A DNA stretch of 60,204 nucleotides from Candidatus Bathyarchaeota archaeon (GTDB lineage Archaea > Thermoproteota > Bathyarchaeia > Bathyarchaeales > SOJC01). Position 1 is the stretch's first letter. Every line of letters begins with the position of its first letter. The position numbers and the translations under genes are program-made. Location of the stretch: NCBI GenBank assembly GCA_026014805.1, contig JAOZHR010000032.1, positions 1-60,204 of the forward strand, given 5' to 3'. Below the pieces are notes generated by a model. It searched no databases. It worked only from the letters and a program-made list of their open reading frames with translations, and was not told where the DNA came from. Shown here piece by piece: positions 17,267-25,419 of this stretch.

Positions 17267-17343
17267 GGTTGGGAAAAGGATTACAGTTCCCCTAACGGGA
17301 AGGGAGAAAGGAGATGCTTGTAAAACTGGTTCCCTCCCCAACC
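17267..17343 (+). ncRNA. Candidate structured RNA element
   Basis: A 77-base segment closed by a perfect seven-base stem (GGTTGGG with CCCAACC). Inside, TTCCC-ctaac-GGGAA forms a perfect five-base hairpin, and CAGTT can pair with AACTG. It does not fit a tRNA because no T-arm or anticodon arm can be drawn. It lies about 180 bases before the start region of the glycan operon, so a small RNA or leader element are both possible. Orientation is assumed. Confidence 0.35.
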
Positions 17344-17388
17344 AATCATATGGATGTATTTTCTAGAACTAACTTCTATTTAAGTTCT

Positions 17389-17402
17389 TACGTGTGCGCG
17401 CA
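17389..17402. repeat. TACGTGTGCGCGCA tract
   Basis: Fourteen alternating bases between the structured element and the start region of the glycan operon. Confidence 0.5.
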
Positions 17403-17444
17403 AATGTTATAAGCCATGTATAACGCGTATCATCAAGTGTGAGA

Positions 17445-17564
17445 ATGAACAATAAGATTCGGTCTACGTTCTTGTTGTTGGTCTTGCCATACCTCTTTAT
17501 AGGCCTTTGGTTTGTTAGTTCCTCTACTTGTATACTATGTTGGCCGCGATGCGCACGCGCATAA
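17445..17564 (+). CDS. Possible 39-residue single-helix membrane peptide
   Basis: ATG 17445 opens MNNKIRSTFLLLVLPYLFIGL, a basic N-terminus followed by one hydrophobic helix, then a Cys-rich end (CILCWPRC) that runs into an alternating tract at 17549-17563. It could be a small membrane peptide or the truncated N-terminus of a secreted protein. The overlap with the next frame and the tract make it doubtful. Confidence 0.3.
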   Translation: MNNKIRSTFLLLVLPYLFIGLWFVSSSTCILCWPRCARA

Positions 17565-17830
17565 GTAGGAGTATAACAAACAAAGAAGAATCCCCACGCA
17601 GAGTGGAGACATCACCCGCAACTCCCTTAATAATAGAGTCAGATGAAAATACTTTGGGAAAACTCAACGAATTTCGGCACAAAAACAGAGTGGAAGGTTA
17701 TGACTTTAGGAACTTTAAGGCAGCGTTAGTGAAACTTGGTCCAAGACTACGGAGAGGAAAACTAAACTCGTTAAAACCTGCGATAATGCTAGTTGCCTTA
17801 AAACAAAAGAAAGGTGAAGTTACAAAGTGA
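17528..17830 (+). CDS. Hypothetical protein leading the glycan operon
   Basis: Up to 100 residues ending in a TGA that overlaps the GTG/ATG of the glycosyltransferase gene. The second half (GKLNEFRHKNRVEGYDFRNF, then a basic stretch) looks like real protein. The first half is suspect, because it covers an alternating tract (17549-17563) and one copy of the dispersed GGAGA..CGCAACTCC motif (17604-17626). The true start may therefore lie downstream, near 17650. No family recognised. Coupling to the glycosyltransferase suggests a related role. Confidence 0.5.
   Translation: MYTMLAAMRTRISRSITNKEESPRRVETSPATPLIIESDENTLGKLNEFRHKNRVEGYDFRNFKAALVKLGPRLRRGKLNSLKPAIMLVALKQKKGEVTK
17549..17563. repeat. 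ATGCGCACGCGCATA tract
   Basis: Fifteen alternating bases, itself nearly palindromic (TGCGC-A-CGCGCA), at the start region of the glycan operon. Confidence 0.5.
17604..17626 (+). repeat. Dispersed GGAGA-type motif, copy 1 (diverged)
   Basis: TGGAGACATCACC followed by CGCAACTCCC. It matches the other copies at 29677, 32617 and 42399 in order and orientation, but has lost the perfect GGAGATATCTCC palindrome. Confidence 0.4.
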
Positions 17831-18996
17831 TGCAGAAACCCTCCTCTTTAAATGTTGAGAAAAAAAGGATGGTTTATGTAAGCACTTATCCGCCGCGAGA
17901 ATGTGGTATAGCAAACTTCACGAAAGATCTAATCAATGCTATAGATCAGCTTCAGGAGTATAGATCATCAGTGGTGATCACAATAAATGAGAAGGGCGCA
18001 ATTTACAACTACGAAAAGAGAGTTAAATTTCAAATTGAACGAGACTCTATTGAAAATTACGTCCAAGCCGCTCGTTACATCAATCTATCCAAAATTGATT
18101 TAGTAAATCTCCAACATGAATTCGGTCTTTTTGGAGGCGACTGGGGAGAATACATTAATTCATTTTTAGAGAATCTTCAAAAACCAATAGTAACTACACT
18201 CCACACTATCCTACCAAACTTTGGATCGACTGCTCGAACAGTTTTGGAAAACATTGCACACTATAGTTCGTCAATAATCGTCATGACGAGAACAGCTCTG
18301 CAACTATTAAGAAATTACAATATTAAACCTAAAAAAATCAACGTTATCCCGCATGGTTGTCCTGATGTTCCATTTGTTACCAGTGAAAAGTCTAAAACTT
18401 CTCTTGGTTTAAGAAGCAAGATAGTTTTGTCTACTTTTGGATTGATAAACAGGGGGAAAGGTATTCAATATGCCATTCGAGCACTCTCTTCCCTCGTCAA
18501 GAAAGAACCAAAGATTCTTTACCTCGTAATTGGAGAGACTCATCCGGAAGTGAGGAGAATTGAGGGCGAGCGTTATCGGAAGAGGCTGATGAGGTTGGTT
18601 GATGAACTCAAATTGGGGAAACATGTACGGTTCTACAATCGTTTTCTCTCTAAACGGGAACTAATTAGGTATCTCCAAGCAACAGACATCTACATCACTC
18701 CATACGTCGATCGGAATCAGATCAGCAGTGGAACGCTTGCCTATGCCTTAGGAACTGGTAAGGCTATTATATCAACCCCGTACCTTCACGCTGAAGAGGC
18801 TTTGGCAGATGGACGAGGATTAATATGTAAGTTTAGAAACCCTGCTTCAATCGCTGAATGCATAAATAGACTTCTAGAAGATCCGGAACTAAGGCTTAGC
18901 CTGAAGAGAAAAACGTATGCTTATAGTAGAAACTTTATTTGGCCAAAGGTTGCAGAAAAACATGCCAAGTTGTTCAATCGTTTTCTTAAAGGCTAA
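17830..18996 (+). CDS. GT4-family glycosyltransferase
   Basis: A GT-B fold, retaining glycosyltransferase of 388 residues. The N-terminal acceptor domain starts VYVSTYPPRECGIANFTKDL and contains LVNLQHEFGLFGGDWG. The C-terminal nucleotide-sugar domain carries LSTFGLINRGKGIQYAIRAL and the donor-site region SSGTLAYALGTGKAIISTPY with EAL. Start is GTG 17827 or ATG 17830, overlapping the preceding stop. Followed after three bases by the six-hairpin gene and then by CBS and GH130 genes in the same direction, so it probably makes a mannoside processed by that GH130. Confidence 0.9.
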   Translation: MQKPSSLNVEKKRMVYVSTYPPRECGIANFTKDLINAIDQLQEYRSSVVITINEKGAIYNYEKRVKFQIERDSIENYVQAARYINLSKIDLVNLQHEFGLFGGDWGEYINSFLENLQKPIVTTLHTILPNFGSTARTVLENIAHYSSSIIVMTRTALQLLRNYNIKPKKINVIPHGCPDVPFVTSEKSKTSLGLRSKIVLSTFGLINRGKGIQYAIRALSSLVKKEPKILYLVIGETHPEVRRIEGERYRKRLMRLVDELKLGKHVRFYNRFLSKRELIRYLQATDIYITPYVDRNQISSGTLAYALGTGKAIISTPYLHAEEALADGRGLICKFRNPASIAECINRLLEDPELRLSLKRKTYAYSRNFIWPKVAEKHAKLFNRFLKG

Positions 18997-19002
18997 TGGG
19001 TG

Positions 19003-20034
19003 ATGAATATTAAGCTACCTATCAAACTAGATCGTCTTAAAGCACTGACAGATGATACGGGTATTCTTCAGCATACTAAATATTCGATTCCCAACAGAAA
19101 GGAAGGCTATACTACAGATGATAATGCGCGTGCGCTAGTCGCGTGCATAAAATTCCTTCAGTTTCATAATAATTCTGATGTAAGTAAGCTAGCTACTACA
19201 TATTTGAGTTTCTTATTTCATATGCAAAGACCTGACGGTAAATTTCACAATCTATTAAGCTATAGTCGTAATTTCCTTGATGATGTGGGGTCAGAAGACT
19301 CCATGGGACGATCGCTATGGGCTTGCGGATATACTATTTTGACTAATCTTCCGAAAGGTATTGAAACTATATCAAAGGAGATTTTTGACAAAGGCTTTCG
19401 ACACGCACCTAACTTTAAGAGTCTTAGAGCTAAAGCCTTCACAATTCTGGGTCTCTGCTACTATTATGAGGCTTTCCCGCATGACCCCAATCTTTCCAAA
19501 AACATTGTGTCATTGACGGAGCAATTGTTGGACAGTTATCAGCAAGTATCTTCTTCTGATTGGTGTTGGTTTGAACCTTATCTTACATATGTTAATGCGC
19601 GTTTATCGCAAGCTCTTTTTTTGGCCTACGGCATCATTGGAGATGAAAGATACCTCCAGACAGCGAAGAAATCCTTTGACTTTCTTGTTAAAGTTCAGGT
19701 AATTGATGAGAAAATCATTCCAATCGGAAACAAAGGATGGTATAAGAAGGGTGGCAAAAGAGCCCTATATGACCAACAACCAATCGAAGCATCATGCATG
19801 GTAGAAGCAGCACTAGCCGCCTTTCGCGTGACTGGCGATGAGAAATATCAAAGAATAGCCCATATCGCTTTTGGTTGGTTTTTAGGGAAGAACTCTCAGG
19901 ACGTGATGGTTTACAATCCGAAAACAGGTGGTTGTTATGACGGAATAACGCCCGAAGGAGTGAATCTAAACCAAGGTGCTGAAGCTACGGTGTCTTATCT
20001 TCAAGCTCGCTTGGAACTTAATGCATCGAAATGA
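19003..20034 (+). CDS. Six-hairpin glycosidase-like protein of the glycan operon
   Basis: About 343 residues built of repeated helical pairs. Typical segments are EGYTTDDNARALVACIKFLQ, DSMGRSLWACGYTI, and the C-terminal KTGGCYDGITPEGVNLNQGAEA. This pattern is seen in (alpha/alpha)6-barrel proteins that accompany GT4 and GH130 genes and are annotated as glycosidase-related. The DDNAR motif and QPIEASCMVEA are candidate active-site segments. It follows the glycosyltransferase by a few bases and most likely acts on the same saccharide. Exact reaction unknown. Confidence 0.75.
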   Translation: MNIKLPIKLDRLKALTDDTGILQHTKYSIPNRKEGYTTDDNARALVACIKFLQFHNNSDVSKLATTYLSFLFHMQRPDGKFHNLLSYSRNFLDDVGSEDSMGRSLWACGYTILTNLPKGIETISKEIFDKGFRHAPNFKSLRAKAFTILGLCYYYEAFPHDPNLSKNIVSLTEQLLDSYQQVSSSDWCWFEPYLTYVNARLSQALFLAYGIIGDERYLQTAKKSFDFLVKVQVIDEKIIPIGNKGWYKKGGKRALYDQQPIEASCMVEAALAAFRVTGDEKYQRIAHIAFGWFLGKNSQDVMVYNPKTGGCYDGITPEGVNLNQGAEATVSYLQARLELNASK

Positions 20035-20197
20035 TCATCGTGCATAAGAATAATGATACTTCATTAAACGTTTTACAGCTAAAATTCTAGAGGGTATTTG
20101 TTCAGCAAAACATCGATTCAAGAGAATATGGATTTTCCATTCATAAAGTAAAAGAAATATGTGAGAACTATATTATGGTTTGAGGGATGTGGATAGG

Positions 20198-20593
20198 ATG
20201 TTGAAGGTTCGAGACATGATGGTCAAAAATGTGGTAACGGCGAAAGGAAAGATCTCTGTAGAAATTGCCATTGAGATGCTCTATAAAAAACATGTAGGAT
20301 CAATAGTGGTGACTGATGACGAAGGAAAGTGTGTAGGGATATTTACAGAGCGGGATGCTATTAGAATTATGGCCCAAAAAACCCCTCTAAACACGCCTCT
20401 AAAGAAGGTCATGACGAAAAACATCATAACTATTCGGGAGGGTGCTACGTTCGAAGAGGCAAGGAGGGTTATAACGACGTATGGAATAAGACATCTACCA
20501 GTAATAGACCAGAAAGAAAAATTAGTGGGAATGTTGGCAATTAGAAGCTTCCTAGATGAACTTTTTGGAATATCGCCTCTAAAATCGAGTTAG
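20198..20593 (+). CDS. CBS-domain pair protein
   Basis: About 131 residues forming one Bateman module of two CBS motifs. The first is VRDMMVKNVVTAKGKISVEIA with HVGSIVVTDDEGKCVGIFTERD; the second is KVMTKNIITIREGATFEEA with GIRHLPVIDQKEKLVGMLAIR. Such modules bind AMP, ATP or related adenylates and sense energy state. A TTG at 20180 would add six residues. Its position between the six-hairpin and GH130 genes suggests energy-dependent control of this glycan pathway. Confidence 0.85.
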   Translation: MLKVRDMMVKNVVTAKGKISVEIAIEMLYKKHVGSIVVTDDEGKCVGIFTERDAIRIMAQKTPLNTPLKKVMTKNIITIREGATFEEARRVITTYGIRHLPVIDQKEKLVGMLAIRSFLDELFGISPLKSS

Positions 20594-20606
20594 GAAATAA
20601 AGAGTC

Positions 20607-21500
20607 ATGAAGCGTTTTCAAGGCAATCCAATTCTCGAACCAGTGGCGACGCATGCTTGGGAATCTTATAGAGTATTTAACGCTGCAGCTTTTTATATAG
20701 ATAAACGAGTTCACATTCTATATCGCGCCATGGGCAATGACGGTGTTTCTCGTATTGGTTATGCCGTTTCAACAGATGGTTATCATATCGGTGAACGTTC
20801 CCCGTCTCCTGTTTTTGAACCAACAAACATTACAGAAAAAGATGGCTGTGAGGATCCTCGGATAACTCTTCTCGGTGAAAGATATGTTATGACCTACACA
20901 GCGCTATATAGACATAATCAGCAATGCGTGCATCAAGTCTCCATAACTTCAATCAACATTGAGGATTTTCTCAATAAGAAATGGAAATGGGGGGATAGAC
21001 GGCTACCTTTTCCAGGCATTCTTAATAAAGATGCCGTGATTTTTCCTAGGAGAATTAATGGGCAATATGTTCTTTTTCATCGCATCGAACCGAATATTTG
21101 TGCAGCCTATTCCGTTGATCTCCATCGGTGGTGTGATATAAAGGCTGTAATCAAGCCTAGACCGAAAACTTGGGATTGTTGGAAAGTTGGCGCGGCTGGC
21201 CCACCAATAGAGCTTAACGAAGGTTGGCTCTTCATTTACCACGGAGTGAATTTTAACAGTGTGTATTCTCTTGGCGCTACACTACTTGACAAGGATAACC
21301 CGGAAATAGTTCTTTACCGTTCCGAAAAGACAATATTGACTCCTATCGAGGACTATGAACGTTTTGGTAAAGTGCCCAACGTTGTCTTTAGCTGTGGAAA
21401 TGTTATGATAGACAATCAACTTCTCATCTACTATGGGGGTGCCGACGACGTTCTGTGCGTTGCCACCTACGACCTTAGTGAGCTACTGCCCAAAAAATAA
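20607..21500 (+). CDS. GH130 mannoside phosphorylase/mannosidase, copy 1
   Basis: A 297-residue, five-bladed beta-propeller of glycoside hydrolase family 130. The start MKRFQGNPILEP, the YRAMG..GVSRIGYAVSTDG blade, the catalytic-acid segment GCEDPRITLLG, and the late GPPIELNEGWLFIYHGV are all diagnostic. GH130 enzymes phosphorolyse or hydrolyse beta-mannosides (beta-1,4 or beta-1,2). No signal peptide, so it acts in the cytosol. It closes the GT4/six-hairpin/CBS operon. A second, diverged copy is at 29801-30811. Confidence 0.92.
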   Translation: MKRFQGNPILEPVATHAWESYRVFNAAAFYIDKRVHILYRAMGNDGVSRIGYAVSTDGYHIGERSPSPVFEPTNITEKDGCEDPRITLLGERYVMTYTALYRHNQQCVHQVSITSINIEDFLNKKWKWGDRRLPFPGILNKDAVIFPRRINGQYVLFHRIEPNICAAYSVDLHRWCDIKAVIKPRPKTWDCWKVGAAGPPIELNEGWLFIYHGVNFNSVYSLGATLLDKDNPEIVLYRSEKTILTPIEDYERFGKVPNVVFSCGNVMIDNQLLIYYGGADDVLCVATYDLSELLPKK

Positions 21501-21793
21501 TGTGCCTGCGCGCGCTTCTGGCGGTCTGCCAAATTGGAAGACTTTGGGCTACTTTCACTACTGCCTATACTTAGACACACGAAAAACCTATCTCTTTTTG
21601 ACAGGATTACAGCTCCATTCTGGATGATGGAATCCTATCAAACGACAATGCTCGCACGCCAACCTAATAGACTCTATTACCCGCAAGCTTCCCCTCTTCT
21701 GAATGCCAGCACAACGCACGAGTGTCATCCAACTAAATGCTTATGAATATGCAGTGATACTCACGTTGATAGTTCTGCAAGGTGTATGATTAA
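21501..21793. other. Intergenic region without a supported gene
   Basis: Contains a GCGCGCGC tract at 21507-21515, directly after the GH130 stop. Short open frames here lack any recognisable motif. The promoter of fdhD should lie at its right end. Confidence 0.35.
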
Positions 21794-22597
21794 ATGGATG
21801 CAAATACAAAAACCATTATTGTTTCAAGGTTTGATTTGTCCAACGGAGAGGTTCAGAAGCGAGAGGATACTGTGGCCATAGAGGATTCATTACATGTATT
21901 TCTTGGAGCTGTTCATTTAGTATCTATTCTTTGTTCACCAACTTTTTTGAAAGAGTTGGTTGTGGGTCACCTACTGAGTGAAGGGATAGTTCAGTCGGTT
22001 GATCACATCGTTGATATTCGTTTTGATGGAGAGCATCGATGTAGTGTAACGTTGCAGAAGACAGGCGTTGAGACTCATAACATCATTTCTCAGTCTTTTT
22101 CCAGGTTGGTCGTCTCAGCATGTGGAACTATGGGCTACAATTCGCTCTCAGAACTTCTTACTAGGATTGAATTGAAACATTTGTCCTCTTGGCAGATCAA
22201 TGCGAGTATAGTCAAGGAATGTGTTTGTAAGTTGAATAAGTTGGCTAATGCTTTTAGGAAGACAGGGGGAGTACATGCCGCGGCATTGTTTAGGCCTAAT
22301 GGGGAGTTGATTGTGTTAGCTGAGGATGTTGGACGCCATAATGCAGTCGATAAGGTTATTGGTGCAGGGTCGTTGAGTGGTGAGAACTTGGAAAGTTGCT
22401 TCTTGGCTTTGAGTGGTCGTATGACAGGGGATATTGTTTTGAAAGCTGCACGTGTGGGAATACCAATTGTGTCTTCTTTGGCTGCAGCAATTGATTCGGG
22501 GGTTAAACTAGCTGAGAAAACTGGCGTGACTATAGTGGGATTTGTGCGAGGGAAACGAATGAATGTTTATACTCATCCAGAGAGGATTAAAATCTGA
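21794..22597 (+). CDS. fdhD: Formate dehydrogenase accessory sulfurtransferase FdhD
   Basis: 267 residues with the FdhD hallmarks VKECVCKLNK, GGVHAAALFRPNGELIVLAEDVGRHNAVDKV and LSGRMTGDIVLKAARVGIP. FdhD moves sulfur from a cysteine desulfurase to the molybdenum/tungsten cofactor of formate dehydrogenase-type enzymes. The usual CGxCG loop is here ACGTMG, keeping only the first of the two cysteines. No formate dehydrogenase is in the window, so the client enzyme is encoded elsewhere. Confidence 0.92.
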   Translation: MDANTKTIIVSRFDLSNGEVQKREDTVAIEDSLHVFLGAVHLVSILCSPTFLKELVVGHLLSEGIVQSVDHIVDIRFDGEHRCSVTLQKTGVETHNIISQSFSRLVVSACGTMGYNSLSELLTRIELKHLSSWQINASIVKECVCKLNKLANAFRKTGGVHAAALFRPNGELIVLAEDVGRHNAVDKVIGAGSLSGENLESCFLALSGRMTGDIVLKAARVGIPIVSSLAAAIDSGVKLAEKTGVTIVGFVRGKRMNVYTHPERIKI

Positions 22598-22624
22598 CTT
22601 TGCGCCAGTTGACTTTCCATAGAG

Positions 22625-23052
22625 TCAGCGAGTGTGAGAACCCTCAAGCAAAGCTTTAGCCAGTTCTGTTGGCAGAGGAGTCTTATTATGAGTTTTCTCA
22701 CTGTAAGCAACTATCACTACTTTGACCTTATCGACCCATATCTGAGTCTTCAGCTTCTCTCCCCTCTTATAGAATGTATGGGCTAAGGTGAGCGTCGTAG
22801 TGCCGCCTTCTTGACTTCGGTCCTCACATCTACAAAGTCTCTTGGTGAAACTTGAGAAAAATACTCGAAGCAGGTATTCCTTGGAAAGGAAATTCGATAT
22901 TTGTCATAGAAGTACATTTAAGAAAAACCTAAACTCTTCAGCAAACCTGTTTCCCCTAATTCACAATAGCGGCAATACACCCGCCAATTTAGCCTCTTGA
23001 AAGCGTCAGTATCCTCTGGAAACACTATAATGTTTTTTTCCTCGTATGACAT
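22625..23052 (-). pseudogene. Hotdog-fold acyl-CoA thioesterase, broken
   Basis: The minus strand from ATG 23052 reads MSYEEKNIIVFPEDTDAFKR and ends prematurely at TAA 22918. Homology then continues in another frame (FYDKYRISFPRNT, VSPRDFVDVRTEV), and finally in a third (GGTTTLTLAHTFYKRGEKLK, WVDKVKVVIVAYSEKTHNK) up to TGA 22625. Together these restore a 4-hydroxybenzoyl-CoA/YbgC-like hotdog thioesterase of about 140 residues. At least one stop and one frameshift make it a pseudogene. Confidence 0.65.
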
Positions 23053-23114
23053 ACGACTATCTAAAGAAAAGATGACTCAGATATGGATTAAGAATATATG
23101 CATTAATGTCTTCA

Positions 23115-23125
23115 ATGCATGCATG
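23115..23125. repeat. ATGCATGCATG tract
   Basis: Eleven alternating bases thirteen bases before the nadA start, in the space shared with the broken thioesterase. Confidence 0.45.
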
Positions 23126-23137
23126 GTGAGTGGGTAG

Positions 23138-24052
23138 TTGCAGAATCTTAACTATTCGTTGGAAGAGAGGATTCGTAACCTGAAAAAAGAAAGGAATGCG
23201 GTTATCCTAGTCCACAACTACCAGCCACAAGAAGTGCAGGAAATCGCAGACCATCTTGGGGACTCTTTAGAGCTGAGTCAGAAGGCTGCTTGTAGCGATG
23301 CAGAGCTGATTCTGTTTTGTGGAGTACATTTCATGGCTGAAACTGCATCAATACTGTGCCCAACCAAAACAGTGTTAACCCCAGATGTCAACGCGCGATG
23401 CCCAATGGCAAACATGGTAACAGCTGAAAGGTTGAAAGCTCTCAAGGAAAAGCACCCAAACGCTACAGTAGTCTGTTATGTTAACACAACAGCAGAAGTT
23501 AAAGCAGAAAGCGATATCTGCTGCACCTCCTCTAATGCAGAGAAAATTGTACAATCTGTAGAAGGATCTGAAGTCATCTTTGTGCCTGACAAGTATCTTG
23601 CTAATTATGTATCGACCAAAACCAAAAAGAAGATCATCCCATGGAACGGGTTTTGTCCCACTCACATCAAGATCTTACCAAAGCACATTACGACACAAAG
23701 AAAGTTACACACAGAAGCAGAGGTTATGGTCCATCCGGAATGCACACCGCCAGTAATTGCGCTGGCAGATAAAGTACTCTCGACTGGTGGAATGTGCAAA
23801 TATGCCAGGCAATCAAAAACCAGAGAAATAATTGTAGGCACTGAAATCGGAATCTTGCACAGGTTACGAAAGGAAAATCCAACTAAGAAGTTCTATGCAG
23901 GCTCAGAGTTTGCTGTGTGCCCAAATATGAAATTAATCACTCTTGAAAAGATATTGTGGTCACTAGAGGATATGAAATACGAAGTCGAAGTTCCTGAGAA
24001 CATTCGCATTAGAGCCAAGCAAGCAGTAACCAGGATGTTAGAGGTTTCATAA
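23138..24052 (+). CDS. nadA: Quinolinate synthase NadA
   Basis: Condenses iminoaspartate with dihydroxyacetone phosphate to quinolinate in NAD synthesis, using a [4Fe-4S] cluster. 304 residues starting at TTG 23138. Diagnostic segments: VHNYQPQEVQEIADHLGDSL, FCGVHFMAETASIL with the first cluster cysteine, CCTSSNA, HPECTPPV with the second, and FAVCPNMKL with the third. No nadB or nadC lies nearby. Confidence 0.95.
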   Translation: MQNLNYSLEERIRNLKKERNAVILVHNYQPQEVQEIADHLGDSLELSQKAACSDAELILFCGVHFMAETASILCPTKTVLTPDVNARCPMANMVTAERLKALKEKHPNATVVCYVNTTAEVKAESDICCTSSNAEKIVQSVEGSEVIFVPDKYLANYVSTKTKKKIIPWNGFCPTHIKILPKHITTQRKLHTEAEVMVHPECTPPVIALADKVLSTGGMCKYARQSKTREIIVGTEIGILHRLRKENPTKKFYAGSEFAVCPNMKLITLEKILWSLEDMKYEVEVPENIRIRAKQAVTRMLEVS

Positions 24053-24067
24053 AGGCGTCTTATGTGT

Positions 24068-24078
24068 TATGCATGCAT
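24068..24078. repeat. TATGCATGCAT tract
   Basis: Eleven alternating bases just after the nadA stop. A 17-base member (TGTGCGTGTGTGCGCAT, 24166-24182) lies 90 bases further on in the same gap. Confidence 0.45.
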
Positions 24079-24249
24079 TTATAGGAATTTAAGGATTTTT
24101 ACTTCACATGTGGAGAAAAAAATCACAAGGTGAGACTATTTTGGAAGGCTATCAAAAGAAAACGCTGTGCGTGTGTGCGCATTGTAAGTTGATTATCAAT
24201 ATGGTTATAAAATAGAAGCTATAAGGCTATCACTTGAGGAGAAGATGCT

Positions 24250-25041
24250 GTGAAGAGGAATCCTGTTATTCAGGCCATGCTTGATCACAAATCAATTCGA
24301 AAATATACCGATGAAATGCCTTCTGACAAAGTGGTAAAAACGATTGTCAGGGCAGGTCAACAGGCGCCTTTCGCTTCTCAGTATTACAGCGTGCTATTGT
24401 CTCGAAATCCGGGGCGTAACCCCTACAAGGCGCCGCTCCTATTTACGATATGTGTTGATTCGCATAAATTCGAACTCATTATGGCTAAAAGGAATTGGAA
24501 GTTGACCACCAACGATCTTGCACTAATGCTATTTGGAATTCAAGATGCAGCTCTAATGGCAGAGAACATGGTGATTGCGGGAAGAAGTCTTGGGCTTGGA
24601 AGTTGTTTCCTTGGACATGCACCATATGTAGCTGACAAAATCGCAGAAGAGTATGACCTGCCCAAGAGAGTGTTTCCTCTAGTACAACTAGTGATGGGCT
24701 ATCCATCGGAAGACCCGCCACCGCGACCACGGTATCCTATGGAATTCACTCTTTTTGAGGATAAATATCCTAGGCTAGATCAAGACACGGTTCTAAGAGC
24801 CATGCAACAAATGGATGAAGGATATCTCGCTCAAAACTACTACCGAAAACTAAATGCTAAGATACACTTAGACAACCGCAAAGAAACATTCACCTACGAA
24901 AACTACAGTTGGACAGAGCACATCTGTAGGAAGTGGGGTCAATGGTATCCAGACCCAAAGGCTCTACTTGAGCAATTCGAAAAACGTGGATTCTATATTA
25001 TCGGAAAAAGACCACAACATTCTTCTGCAAGCGCTAAATAA
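24250..25041 (+). CDS. Nitroreductase-family FMN oxidoreductase
   Basis: 263 residues with the nitroreductase fold. The N-terminal HKSIRKYTDEMPSDKVVKTIV and QQAPFASQYYSVLLSR segments bind FMN; AALMAENMVIAGRSLGLGSCFLGH and LVQLVMGYPSEDPPPRPRYP complete the NfsA-like pattern. Start is GTG 24250, behind GAGGAGAAG. Reduces quinones, flavins or nitro compounds with NAD(P)H. Physiological substrate unknown. Confidence 0.9.
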   Translation: MKRNPVIQAMLDHKSIRKYTDEMPSDKVVKTIVRAGQQAPFASQYYSVLLSRNPGRNPYKAPLLFTICVDSHKFELIMAKRNWKLTTNDLALMLFGIQDAALMAENMVIAGRSLGLGSCFLGHAPYVADKIAEEYDLPKRVFPLVQLVMGYPSEDPPPRPRYPMEFTLFEDKYPRLDQDTVLRAMQQMDEGYLAQNYYRKLNAKIHLDNRKETFTYENYSWTEHICRKWGQWYPDPKALLEQFEKRGFYIIGKRPQHSSASAK

Positions 25042-25175
25042 TGTCAAGTGCTTAGACTACCTATACTCAGACGCAGACACACACGTAAAGATCCAAGCGT
25101 CCCACTCGATAGATTTTTCCAGAATCAACAATCCACACAAGTCAGTTTTACATTATTGAGAAATGTACAACCAAT

Positions 25176-25343
25176 ATGCAAGGAGACATACACGAAAACG
25201 AGGAGACGTATCAAGCTTGCGAGGTTTGTAAGCTCTCGTATAAGGAAAGGTCTTGAGCAGAAAAATGCCAAGAGTTCTGTGCAAAGTATAATGCTTGTTC
25301 TCTAGAGATCACGAGTCACGCTGTTATCTTGATGGAAAGATAA
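25176..25343 (+). pseudogene. Small cysteine-rich protein interrupted by TGA
   Basis: From ATG 25176 the frame reads MQGDIHENEETYQACEVCKL, then TGA at 25254-25256, then AEKCQEFCAKYNACSLEITS ending at TAA 25341. The joined sequence matches a small archaeal family with a CxxC and then KC-x-x-x-C/NxC-EIT-HA spacing, in which the residue before AEKC is commonly bulky or aromatic. A TGG to TGA change would explain the stop. Probably nonsense-mutated, or a UGA readthrough candidate. Confidence 0.5.
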
Positions 25344-25419
25344 AATTTGTAGTCATTGGTGTGCGGGTCCATCTTTTTTGAGGCCGTTCTAGTTTTTTAT
25401 TTCCTTGTCTCGGTGTGTT

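Noticed and set aside
17267-17343. Structured element as a tRNA
   Set aside because: The seven-base closing stem is tRNA-sized, but no T-arm or anticodon arm fits.
21534-21746. 70-residue open frame after GH130 copy 1
   Set aside because: No motif, irregular composition, and no ribosome-binding site; reported only as intergenic DNA.
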